NCBI RefSeq assembly: GCF_907163085.1
Contig: NZ_CAJQTX010000001.1
Location: forward strand, 265,001 to 329,000
Length of the DNA: 64,000 nucleotides
Direction of reading: 5' to 3'
Origin: Candidatus Accumulibacter sp. ACC003
Lineage (GTDB): Bacteria > Pseudomonadota > Gammaproteobacteria > Burkholderiales > Rhodocyclaceae
The notes under the pieces: model-generated
What the model was told of the DNA's origin: nothing
Databases searched by the model: none
What the model saw: only the letters and a program-made list of their open reading frames with translations
Made by a program: the position numbers and the translations under genes
Part shown: positions 17,298 through 25,672 of the stretch, in pieces
Numbering within the stretch: the first letter of the stretch is position 1
Layout: each line of letters opens with the position of its first letter

Positions 17298-18448
17298 GGG
17301 ACGCGCTCCAGTTGCACACCGTTGCTGGGTGTGTAATTCGGGTTGTCGGTGGAGATATAGCTGCCGTCACCGACCCGCCAAACGTAATCGTTCTGGATGC
17401 TGGCACGCACCGGCGTGTTGCTGGCCGGGTCCTTGTAGGTGTTGTATTCGCCAATACCTTCCAGCGTCCGCCGGTGAATTCGATCGTCGGTTTCCTGAGT
17501 GCTTTTCCAGGTGTTGGAGTAGATCTGCGAGACCTCACTGAGCGTCTTTTGGCGAATCTGCGCGCGATCATTCGCCCCCTGGAGATTGATCTGGGTCATG
17601 CGATCGTTATGCCAGCGGGTGATGCCCATCGATTGCTCCCGGGCGATTCGATCGGAAGCCGCACGCGTCGCTTGCCCCCACATCTCGACCCATTGCTTCT
17701 TTGCTCGCATCGAGTTGCGCAGACGTTCGCCGAGAGCGAAATCGAGCTGACCGTCAGGCGCGTGCTGCGCGTAGATGTTGGGCGTGCCGGCTACGACATT
17801 GCCCTGCATTTCGGAGAAGCTGATCGTCGTGATCAGGGATTCGCGAAATTCCCGGCCATCCTGAGAATAGGCAATCAACATTTGGCCGGCCTCATAGTGC
17901 GCGCGCGCACCGCCCAGGCCCGAGGTGTTCTGCGGTATCTCCTTGACCAGGTCGGGACGATCACGGTACTGGAGAATCCTGGCGCGGTTGCCATAGCGTT
18001 GGTTGACCACCATAGCGAGGTAGCCGCGCACCGAGTTGATCGGCATCGGCGCACAGGGGTTGAACTGGATTTCGGTGCCCTGCACCTGCCAGTTATATCC
18101 AGGCCGGATTTCGAACCCCTGCAGACCATCTGGAGAGGTGGCCTGCCAACTCATGCGCATCATGTTGCCGACACACTGGCTGTTGCGGTCCCAGGTCACG
18201 CCGCCACGCGTCACCCAGTCTTCCGGGATGCGCACGGTGCCCACCTCGACGGCTTGATTGAATCCCTGCTTGTCCATGATCGTGACGTCCTGCCAGCCCT
18301 TGCCGGCGGCTTCGCGCTTCGCGCCTTGCGGGTCCACCGGACTGGCGACGCCGAAAGACGCGGCGCTTGCGGCGGCGGCTGGCGCAGACAGTGCGACAAA
18401 AACGAGCGCCGTCGCGGCCGAAATGGGGAGCCTGTGGTAAATGTGCAT
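17294..18448 (-). CDS. Exported hypothetical protein, operon partner of rhodanese
   Basis: A 384-aa protein I do not recognise. The start is taken at the ATG at 18448 because it gives a clean signal peptide (LPISAATALVFVALSAPAAAASA); the frame opens 27 codons upstream. The mature protein has an alpha/beta N-terminal part with two Cys (SQCVG and NPCAP), a middle with ALGERLRNSMRAKKQWVEMWGQATR and a Gln/Arg-rich helical segment (INLQGANDRAQIRQKTLSEVSQIY), ending WRVGDGSYISTDNPNYTPSNG. The C-terminal ~120 residues look rod-like. Its stop overlaps the rhodanese start by 4 nt, so the pair is translationally coupled. Confidence 0.8.
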   Translation of the reverse strand: MHIYHRLPISAATALVFVALSAPAAAASAASFGVASPVDPQGAKREAAGKGWQDVTIMDKQGFNQAVEVGTVRIPEDWVTRGGVTWDRNSQCVGNMMRMSWQATSPDGLQGFEIRPGYNWQVQGTEIQFNPCAPMPINSVRGYLAMVVNQRYGNRARILQYRDRPDLVKEIPQNTSGLGGARAHYEAGQMLIAYSQDGREFRESLITTISFSEMQGNVVAGTPNIYAQHAPDGQLDFALGERLRNSMRAKKQWVEMWGQATRAASDRIAREQSMGITRWHNDRMTQINLQGANDRAQIRQKTLSEVSQIYSNTWKSTQETDDRIHRRTLEGIGEYNTYKDPASNTPVRASIQNDYVWRVGDGSYISTDNPNYTPSNGVQLERVP

Positions 18449-18559
18449 GGCGATGTGCCTCAGATAACTGACAGCGAATAGTAAGTTATCTGCAAGATTG
18501 ACGGGCGATCGGCCGGCAATGGCCGGCAAGCGGGCGCGCCATGCTCATGATTTTGCTCG

Positions 18560-19264
18560 CCGGTCAGGCAGGGCTTGCACGCTGGCCAGGGAGCGAGGCC
18601 CGCCGACGAGCAGATTGGCGTCGCGTCGATCGCCCGCGTCGGCGTGAGCGAGGCTTCTTGCTCGACCCGCAAGCGCCTTTGCTCTTCGGGCGAGCCTTTG
18701 ATTGGCGTTCGCGAGCCCGCGAAACGCGGCGGCGAAGCTCGCTGCTCGATCGGCGTCACGGCGATGTGCGGCGGCAAGGCTCCGAACTTCACGCGCCAGC
18801 CAAAAAGCCTGGCCGGCAAGGCTTTGATCTGCGTTCGTCAGCCCGCGAAGCGCGGTGGCGAAGCTTTTTGCTCGATTGGCGTCACGGCCAACTGTCCCGG
18901 CAAGGTTCTGAACTCCGCGCGCAAGGCTAAAAGCCTTGCGCGCAAGCCTTTTAGCCTTGCGCGCAAAGCGCAGAGGCTTGCACCTCGAAGCTTTGATCCT
19001 TGCGCGCGAAGCTAAAAGCCTTGCGCGCAAAGCGCAAAGCCTTGCCCGCAAGGTCGCGAAGCTTGTACTTGGGCTTGTTTTTCATCTGGATCGAGCATCG
19101 ACGCTTTGCGCGCAAGGCTTTTTGCTTTGCGGCCAAGGCTTTGATGCTTGCACACCGAGGTTCAGAGGCTTGCGGCCAAGCCTTTGAGGCTTGCCGGCAA
19201 GGCTCGGAGCTTTGCGCCTGAAGCTCCGAGCCTTGCGCGCCGGGCGCGAGGGCTGCTGCGGCTC
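18560..19264. repeat. Degenerate 21-22 bp tandem repeat array
   Basis: From ~18918 to 19256 the sequence is a tandem of ~15 degenerate 20-22 bp units of the form CTTGCGCGCAAGGCTNNNAGC. Many units are themselves palindromic (GCCTTGCGCGCAAGGC). From 18688 to 18920 there are two ~105-bp imperfect direct copies (18688-18800 and 18812-18920) beginning GCTTTGATCTGCGTTCG. Both strands stay open and would encode heptads like LARKAQS, but no frame has a credible start or domain, so I treat it as non-coding. It begins immediately after the stop codon of the 19265-19732 gene and lies downstream of it in its direction of transcription. Confidence 0.8.
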
Positions 19265-19732
19265 TCAGGGAGCGGCGACCGGGGTCGGTTTACGCTTGCG
19301 GCTGTAGCGACCCGCCATCGCTTCCTTCAATGAATCGAGCCCAGCACCCTTGCCGAAGACCTTGGCTATCGCGTAACCCTCGAGCGCGGCGTTCAGGATG
19401 TCGCTACCGAGCGCCATTTCGGTGTCGTCGGCGCGCGCCACCAGCTGCCGCAGGCTGGCCAGGTGCGGTCGCAAGAGATCGAGGTTGCGGAGATCGCGCT
19501 CGGCTTCGGCGAGATCGAGTTCGGGCGGGATAATGTTCTTGTTCTGCGCCAGGACGATCAAGGTTTGCCGGCAAAATGCTTCCGACTTGTCGCCCATCTT
19601 GTTCAGGCTGCGCCGCTGGTCGACCGAGAGGTCGATCAGGCCGCCGAGTTTCTCTTGCAGGGTTTCAATCGCGGCGGCTATCGCCGCCAGGTCGTCGGGG
19701 CTGATATTCAGCGATACCATGTTCTGGGTCAT
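19265..19732 (-). CDS. Small protein of unknown function beside repeat array
   Basis: A 155-aa soluble, mostly helical protein without a domain name I can give. Notable segments are SLNISPDDLAAIAAAIETLQEKL at the N-terminus, LSVDQRRSLNKMGDKSEAFCRQTLIVLAQN in the middle (the MGDKSEAF core looks strongly constrained) and ARADDTEMALGSDILNAALEGYAIAKV near the C-terminus, which ends in a basic tail (YSRKRKPTPVAAP). From memory, related small proteins with an MGDK core occur in several phyla, but I could not search. The start ATG at 19732 has a GGAGA upstream. The gene reads straight into the 21-bp repeat array, so both may be transcribed together. Confidence 0.82.
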   Translation of the reverse strand: MTQNMVSLNISPDDLAAIAAAIETLQEKLGGLIDLSVDQRRSLNKMGDKSEAFCRQTLIVLAQNKNIIPPELDLAEAERDLRNLDLLRPHLASLRQLVARADDTEMALGSDILNAALEGYAIAKVFGKGAGLDSLKEAMAGRYSRKRKPTPVAAP

Positions 19733-20344
19733 GAGAGTGTCTCCTTGATAAAACGAGGAAAAACAAGGGCGCGTCGGCAGTATCCCGCGCTCGTATTGGG
19801 GACGTCAATAGGCTGTGATCACGGCGCTGCGGCGGGGCTTTATCGGCGTGATGTGCAGCGCGGCGAAGCGCCGCGTCGTGGCTCGACGACAAGTGCTGTG
19901 CGGATGCTCGGGTAGCGTCGCATGAGGCCGCCGATAACGCCGGCCACCGAGCTGACGGTGACCGGTAAGAGTCGTTCTGCGGTTCGTTGAATCGTCAAAG
20001 ACCAGCGCCGCACGGCCGCCGATAGCGCCGCTTCGCAAAAGCCATCGCGATGCTGGCTCGTCGCCATCGCCCGATGAATCGGGCGAGCCCCACTTGTCCG
20101 TCCGCTGTGGCGCACGACGAAGGTAACTGCCGGGTTTTGGCTCCAATGACTCGTGATTGACAGGGCCGGGCGACGGCACGGCAAGCTCGCTTGCCTTTCG
20201 GTGGCCGCTTTGCAGTATGATCGCCGAGCAGCGCCTTTCGGCCAATTGCAGACAGTGGCTATTTCTCTCAAAAGCGGACATGATGCCATCACATTTTGTG
20301 ACCTAACGTTCTTTGTTCGTACCACCTTTCCGCAAATCCAGACA
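19733..20344. other. Intergenic region at left edge of accessory island
   Basis: About 610 bp without a supportable gene. It contains copy 2 of the dispersed repeat (20094-20161). Base composition visibly becomes AT-richer after ~20250, marking the entry into the island. Confidence 0.4.
20094..20161 (+). repeat. Dispersed ~70-bp repeat, copy 2
   Basis: Imperfect copy of 11383-11458, same orientation, sharing the TTGTCCG, CCGCTGTGGCGCAC, CTGCCGGG and GCTCCAATGAC blocks. It lies ~180 bp upstream of the TIR/DnaB-like gene, near the composition change. Confidence 0.6.
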
Positions 20345-21562
20345 ATGCCCTTGCCTATCAAAATTTTCATAAGTTATTGCCACCGAGACGAGGGGTTGCG
20401 TAAAGACTTAGAAGTACACCTGTCACCTCTGCAACGAGAAGGGGTGATCGAGCATTGGCATGACCGAATGATCATTCCCGGTGATGGATGGGAAGACGCG
20501 ATCGACGAAAAGCTTGGGTCGGCTGACTTGTATTTGTTTCTGATTAGTCCTGACTTCATCGCGTCGGATTACTGCTATGGAAAGGAGTTAGCCCGCGCGC
20601 TTGAGCGCCATCGAGCTGGAGAGGCCTTAGCTCTTCCCATCGTCGTTAGACCGGTAGAGTGGAAAACGACAGCGCTCGGTCAAATTCAGGGCTTACCAAA
20701 AGACGGAATTGCCGTTACGACATGGACAAACTCAGATGAAGCTTGGGTAAACGTTGTTAGTGGCGTAAGAAGTGCCTGCAATAAAATTTCCGAACGATTG
20801 CGCGCAAGAAATGCTTCCGGAGCCGCGTTTCGCACCCAAAAAATAAATTCTGTCCTAACGAGCTTGTTTGAGCGTATTCAACAGCGCCACAACTCCGAGA
20901 CGCCTCCGGTTTCTGGGTTAGCAACCGGGCTGGTTGACCTCGACTCTTTTATTGGAGGATTCGAGCAGAAGGAGCTAATACTTATTGCCTCTGCTCCGCA
21001 GATCGATCGGCTCGGCGTGATATTGAAATTTATCTCCAATTTCTCGGTGGAGATCGGACTTCCATGTGCACTGGTTTGTGCAAGACACGATGAAGTTTAT
21101 TTGGGGAGCAGGTTCCTCTGCGCTACCGGGAAGCTTCCGGTACGAGAAGTGTCATTAGGAATGCTGAGTGACGAACAATGGTCCTCTTTGTCCCATGTTC
21201 TGGACGGGGTGCATGAGGCGCCGCTGTCCTTTGTCTCGTATGCCGGCCAAACCCTTGATGAGCTGTTTCAACAGCTCGACGAGTTGGCAAAGCAATATGG
21301 AGTACTCGCTGCAGTTGCTATTGATTCGCTAGATCACCTCGCAGGAGACAAGGGAAGAAACGTTCAAGCTCTGAGGAACTACGCCAGGCGGACCAATAAA
21401 GTTGTCTTAGTGGGCTGCGGGCTAGAAAGGAATCCTGACTCCAGACCCAACAAACGACCGATCCTCGCCGATATTGGGCCTTGGGTGCCGTTAAACGCAT
21501 CTCGTTATACACAACTCACTCAGCATAACGTGGCCGCCCGATGTGCCCTGACAAATAGTTGA
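20345..21562 (+). pseudogene. TIR / DnaB-like fusion protein, 5' part, cut by an IS
   Basis: Residues 4-140 are a TIR domain: IKIFISYCHRDEGLRKDL, an RMIIPGDGWEDAIDEKL loop, then LISPDFIASDYCYGKELARAL, whose Glu-81 aligns with the catalytic Glu of NAD-cleaving TIR domains. From about 185 onward it matches the C-terminal RecA-like domain of replicative helicase DnaB: GLATGLVDLDSFIGGF (DnaB: TG..dLD...GG), a Walker-B-like AVAIDSLDHLA and PDSRPNKRPILADI. The Walker A position reads ASAPQIDRL instead of the usual GKT form, so ATP binding is probably lost. Native sequence stops at 21497; the last 21 codons to 21562 come from the inserted element. The 3' part is at 23001-23182. The start ATG is at 20345 with weak ribosome binding site. 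Confidence 0.88.
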
Positions 21563-22991
21563 CTGATTTTGTCTGGTATACCCCTTGCTTTCCCTTTGCC
21601 ATTTTCATAAGGATCGGGCGATGGCAAACTGGGCGGGAGACGAATTTGGCGGGGCTGAACTGGGGGACGGACGTCTGAGACGGAGGCTGATCAAACTGGC
21701 GACACGCTTTGCAGAGCAGCCGACGGCGAGCATACCGGGCGCCTGTGGGGATTGGGCGGAGACTGTGGCGGCGTACCGTTTCTTCGATCAGGCCCACGCT
21801 GGCAAGCGCGGGTTGAACTGGCAATCGATCCTGCAACCGCACATGGATTGCAGCCAAAGGCGCATGGCACAACACCCGGTGGTGTTGTGCCTTCAGGACA
21901 CCACCGAACTGGACTTCAACGGTCAGGAGATCGAAGGACTCGGGCCGCTCTCGTACGAAGCCCAGCGCGGCATGTATCTGCACCCGACCTATGCGGTGAC
22001 CCCGGAACGCGAACCGCTCGGGGTGATCGACGCCTGGATGTGGGCGAGAGAAGCGAAAGCGGCCGACGGAAGCCGGCCGGGCATCAGCGAGAGCACGCGC
22101 TGGATTGAAGGCTACGAGCGGGTCGCCGAAACCGCGGCGGGGATGCCACAAACGCGATTGGTCTATGTGGCCGACCGCGAAGCGGACATCGTCGGCCTGA
22201 TGCAGCGCGCCCAGGCGTTGGGAACGCCGGCCGACTGGCTGATTCGCGCCAAACACAACCGCTGTTTGCCGCAAGGCGGCAAACTGTGGGCGGCAACTCT
22301 TGCCGAAGCGCCCCTCGGCGAGATCGAATTCACTCTGGCATCGCGGCACGGGCAGCCAAAACGGATCGTGCGCCAGCAGTTGCGAAGCCATGCGGTCGAC
22401 CTCCCGGCTCGTGACACGGACGGCCGCCACATCAGAGTGACCTGCCTGATCGCCACGGAAATCGGGGCGCCCGCCGGCTGCAAGCCGGTCGAATGGCGCT
22501 TGCTGACCAATCGTAAAGTTGCCGATCTTGAGGCGGCCGTCGAATTGATCGACTGGTATCGCTGCCGCTGGGAGATCGAAACCTTGTTCCATGTGCTCAA
22601 GAACGGCTGCCGGGTCGAGGCCTTGCAACTGGGCAGCCAGAGCAAGCTGGAACTGGCTCTGGCGGTCTATCTGGTTGTTTCCTGGCGCCTTGCCCGCCTG
22701 ATCCGCCTGGGACGCATCCACCCGCAGTGGCCTGCCGATCTGCTCTTCTCCGAAACGGAATGGGCCGGCGCCTTTATCCTCAACAAGAAGAAACCACCGA
22801 AGAAGGTGCCGAGCATTCGCGAGGTCATCCGTTTGATCGCGCAGCTCGGCGGATTCCTCGCCCGCAAGGGCGACGGCGAACCCGGCGTCAAATCCCTCTG
22901 GCTCGGCATCCAGCGCTTGCGTGATTTCGTCTCCGGCGTAGAGCATATGCGCGAGCTCCGTCATGTCATGTGAGTTGTGTATAACGGGATG
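21498..22991 (+). mobile_element. IS4-family (IS50 group) insertion sequence
   Basis: A complete 1494-bp insertion sequence. Terminal inverted repeats are 21 bp with one mismatch: CATCTCGTTATACACAACTCA at 21498-21518 and the complement of CATCCCGTTATACACAACTCA at 22971-22991. It is flanked by a perfect 9-bp target duplication CGTTAAACG (21489-21497 and 22992-23000), the size usual for the IS50 group. One transposase gene fills it. Removing the element plus one duplication rejoins the TIR/DnaB-like frame exactly. Confidence 0.95.
21621..22973 (+). CDS. IS4-family transposase (Tn5/IS50 group)
   Basis: A 450-aa DDE transposase. The N-terminus WAGDEFGGAELGDGRLRRRL...SIPGACGDWAETVAAYRFF is typical of Tn5-like transposases. 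Catalytic Asp residues lie in VLCLQDTTELDF and VYVADREADI, and the Glu in YRCRWEIETLFHVLK, which fits the Y-x2-R-x3-E-x6-K signature of the IS4 family exactly. The ATG at 21621 has AAGGA upstream; the frame opens 12 codons earlier without support. The gene appears intact, ending inside the right inverted repeat, so the element could still be active. Confidence 0.95.
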   Translation: MANWAGDEFGGAELGDGRLRRRLIKLATRFAEQPTASIPGACGDWAETVAAYRFFDQAHAGKRGLNWQSILQPHMDCSQRRMAQHPVVLCLQDTTELDFNGQEIEGLGPLSYEAQRGMYLHPTYAVTPEREPLGVIDAWMWAREAKAADGSRPGISESTRWIEGYERVAETAAGMPQTRLVYVADREADIVGLMQRAQALGTPADWLIRAKHNRCLPQGGKLWAATLAEAPLGEIEFTLASRHGQPKRIVRQQLRSHAVDLPARDTDGRHIRVTCLIATEIGAPAGCKPVEWRLLTNRKVADLEAAVELIDWYRCRWEIETLFHVLKNGCRVEALQLGSQSKLELALAVYLVVSWRLARLIRLGRIHPQWPADLLFSETEWAGAFILNKKKPPKKVPSIREVIRLIAQLGGFLARKGDGEPGVKSLWLGIQRLRDFVSGVEHMRELRHVM

Positions 22992-23000
22992 CGTTAAACG

Positions 23001-23182
23001 AGCATATCGATCACGTCATCTGCGTCTATCTGGACCAAATTTATAACCCCGACACCGTAGACATAGGCGTAGCTGAACTACTCATTCAAGGGATGAATCA
23101 TACTCGTTCCGGCACGGTGCGAGTAAGTTATCTCCCGGAATCCCAGTCCTACACCAATCTAAAACAGAAGAAGTCGCGATAG
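23001..23182 (+). pseudogene. TIR / DnaB-like fusion protein, 3' part
   Basis: After removal of the insertion sequence and one CGTTAAACG, codon 385 (G from 21497 plus AG) continues in frame for 60 residues to a TAG at 23180-23182. The tail starts EHIDHVICVYLDQIYNPDT and continues GVAELLIQGMNHTRSGTV, matching the end of DnaB (IEqDADvv.f..R...Y......giaEliiaKqRnGptG.v). The reconstructed protein is 444 aa. This confirms that the C-terminal half is a DnaB-type core domain and that the insertion is what broke the gene. Confidence 0.88.
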
Positions 23183-23580
23183 GCGCCCTCGCTAATTTGA
23201 TGTTCGCACGAAACTCTGTCAGACCGTTTGCGTTGTAGGACTCCTTTCACAAAGCCCGAAGGTCACCTCTGCGTCGGTTGCCGCCGATGGGAATTCCTGA
23301 GAGCGGCCACTGCCAGTTTTTTACGAAAAAAGTCGCTCAAACACTTCTTGTACGTTCCAAAGCGATAATAATTGGCATGCCGATTGAGATTATTTCCAGC
23401 AACTCATGCCGTTCGGATTGTCGCTCGAAATAAATCATCTATATGCAACCACTTGGTCAAGATGATTACTTCACAAGTGCTTTTTGCCATCCTGAATTCC
23501 CATTCATTGAACACGTCGCCGGATTGTGCGACAGTTTTGTCGTTTACTACTAAGCTTCATAATTCCCCACGAGGATTTCC
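23183..23580. other. AT-richer intergenic region upstream of second TIR gene
   Basis: About 400 bp between the TIR/DnaB-like remnant and the next TIR gene. No frame with recognisable content. A run TTTTTTACGAAAAAA at ~23316-23330 could be a weak hairpin. It probably carries the promoter of the downstream gene. Confidence 0.35.
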
Positions 23581-24699
23581 ATGCCCAAGAAAGTGCTTCT
23601 CGTTGGCTGCAAATACACAGGAGCCCCCATCCCTGACACGGCGATCGATGTCCTTGGACTTGTACGACCCAGAATCGACAAAGACAGGGCTGCTTACGCA
23701 TTGTATGAGTACGACCTAATCATCATCAATCCTGAAAGTTACTCGCATTTTATTTTTGGAGTCCCAACAGAGCACTCGATCTCCGACAACGAGTTGTGGG
23801 ACTTGAAAGCCGAGAACAACAACTACGATCTGGATACCGCCTTCGACTCTTCTGACCGTACCGACGAGCTATCGGCAGCAATTGAGCAGGGCACACGAGT
23901 AATTTGGCTTCTCGCTACGCAGAAGCACATCAAGTTCTTCGGACTTCGCAGCGTTTTCAGTGGCTATGCGAATGCAACTGCCAAGAAGTTGGTGGAGTCC
24001 GGAATCCTTCGCGAAAAGAAGTCCCGCCGCCTTTCCACTACCCCGGATGTCAGAGAGTTCAAGCTGTATTTCGAGCGGTTGCAGACCGATGGATGGAGGC
24101 TCTGCCTCTCCGATCACCAAGACATACTTGAGCCGTTTGCATTGTCGCCTGAGGGATACTGCCTTGGCGGTCGCGTGAAGGTTAGCGCTGCTTTCGCCTG
24201 GCTCTTGACGCCGCCGACAAGTCAGGATGCTATGAACATTCTTATCTGCTGCGCACTAGGCCTGGAAGCGGTTCATGTTGCTTCGCCGCCATATTACGGG
24301 ATATTTCTTAGTCATACAGCCGCAGATAAGCCGTTTGTCCGGGAGCTGAAGAGCCGACTCGAAGCCAAGGGAGTAAAAGATGTGTGGCTGGACGAAGCTG
24401 AAATCCTTGTCGGGGACTCTCTGACCAAGAAGATCCAGGAGGGGCTGGAGAAAACCAAGTACATCGGGGTTGTTCTCTCGCCTCGATCCATTAAATCAGC
24501 ATGGGTCGAAAAAGAATTGGAGATTGCAATCAATCGCGAGATTTCGACGGGCGAAGTTGCCGTGCTTCCACTCCTGTACGAGAAGTGCGAACTTCCGGCG
24601 TTCCTCGTGGGGAAGATGTATGCAGACTTCACCTCTCCAGCCGAGTACGACGAGAGCCTCGAAAAATTGCTACGGCGACTTAAGGCTGAGAAAATCTAA
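23581..24699 (+). CDS. TIR domain protein with unknown N-terminal domain
   Basis: A 372-aa protein. The C-terminal TIR domain (about residues 239-365) shows YGIFLSHTAADKPFVRELKSRLEAKGVKDVWLDEAEILVGDSL, then KYIGVVLSPRSIKSAWVEKELEIAIN with a candidate catalytic Glu near 312. The first ~235 residues form a separate alpha/beta domain starting KKVLLVGCKYTG, with YDLIIINPESYSHFIFG and RVIWLLATQ as likely beta strands. This could be a Rossmann-like (GATase- or SLOG-like) sensor domain, but I cannot name it. The start ATG has GAGGA upstream. As a TIR protein in an island it likely works in anti-phage immunity by NAD cleavage; this is inferred. Confidence 0.87.
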   Translation: MPKKVLLVGCKYTGAPIPDTAIDVLGLVRPRIDKDRAAYALYEYDLIIINPESYSHFIFGVPTEHSISDNELWDLKAENNNYDLDTAFDSSDRTDELSAAIEQGTRVIWLLATQKHIKFFGLRSVFSGYANATAKKLVESGILREKKSRRLSTTPDVREFKLYFERLQTDGWRLCLSDHQDILEPFALSPEGYCLGGRVKVSAAFAWLLTPPTSQDAMNILICCALGLEAVHVASPPYYGIFLSHTAADKPFVRELKSRLEAKGVKDVWLDEAEILVGDSLTKKIQEGLEKTKYIGVVLSPRSIKSAWVEKELEIAINREISTGEVAVLPLLYEKCELPAFLVGKMYADFTSPAEYDESLEKLLRRLKAEKI

Positions 24700-24958
24700 C
24701 GCGAAGGTTGAACGACCGCTTTTCAAAAGCCTGAACGGCAGCAACGGGTCGTCAACGGCCATTCGGAAACACAAGAAGCGGCCCTTCGTCATCGCGGAGC
24801 CTCAATAAGCTTTTCCAGTAGCGGCTTGCGACCCAGGAGAGTTGCTCCGAGGTTTTATCAGAATGGCCGCTCTACCGTGATAAGCATCCAGTCAGTTGAT
24901 GCGCCCCATAATCGCCATCATTGTTATCTGACACCCTTGAATCAGGAATCCCCTTCGT

Positions 24959-25201
24959 ATGACTCCGTCTGTCCGTGGTTTGATGTTGGGCGCTCTTGGC
25001 GTGCTTATTTTCAGCCTCACCATGCCGATCACAAAAATTGCACTTTCTGGTGACGTGATGTCTGCATGGTTTGTCTGGGCCGGTCGTGCGGTGTTGGCAG
25101 CATTCGCTGGAATTGCTTATTTGCTTCTAACGAAGAGGAAGCTGCCGCCGCGTGCGGCTTGGTGGCCTTTGATTGGCACGGCGGCGGGCGTTGTCTTTGG
25201 C
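24959..25201 (+). pseudogene. EamA/DMT family transporter, 5' part
   Basis: The first 81 codons of a drug/metabolite (EamA) transporter: two predicted membrane helices (GLMLGALGVLIFSLTMPITKIAL and WFVWAGRAVLAAFAGIAYLLL) with the typical SGDVMSAWFVWAGRA region. The frame is cut after GVVFG by the IS21-like element and resumes exactly at 29691 with WPLLNSIALQW. Base composition is that of the host chromosome, so this is resident DNA. The 24700-24958 gap upstream holds no recognisable gene. Confidence 0.88.
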
Positions 25202-25672
25202 CCTCGACGCTCACGAAACCTGACCCTTTTTCGCTCACTGGAACGGATCCAGGAGATGCGCAGGAGTCGGCCATCTGCGCGATGCCGGCAGTGATCGAAT
25301 GAGGTTTTGTGGCGGCGCGGCGGCGCGGCGGCGCGGCGGTGCGGCGACACGCTTGGTCCGACGGGGATTTTTTTGAGGGTAAATGGATGCGCTCGGCGCG
25401 TGCGGCAGGGAAGCCTCGGAGCTGGGTCAAGGGCAGGCGGCGGCTTTTTGCCGCCTGGCGAAGCCTCCCTTGACGCAGCGGAGGGGCGCGAGACTGAGGG
25501 GTGGCAGTAAGCGCGGCAGTATCGTGCTTACTGCCTTGGAGACGGGTGTTTGCGTGGATCGAATTCGCGCCGATCGCCGTTTCAGCTACAGACCATCGTG
25601 GCCCTCCCGGCGCGCGAGCGGGCGACCAGCTCAGCCGCTGGCGAGCGAGCCAGTGCACACGCCGCCGCGCCT

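Noticed and set aside
18688-18920. Diversity-generating retroelement template and variable repeats
   Set aside because: Differences between the two copies are not adenine-specific and no reverse transcriptase is in the window.
18545-19187. Frames with LARKA-type heptads on both strands of the 21-bp array
   Set aside because: The repeat is palindromic and 21 is a multiple of three, so open frames arise automatically; no credible start or domain is present.
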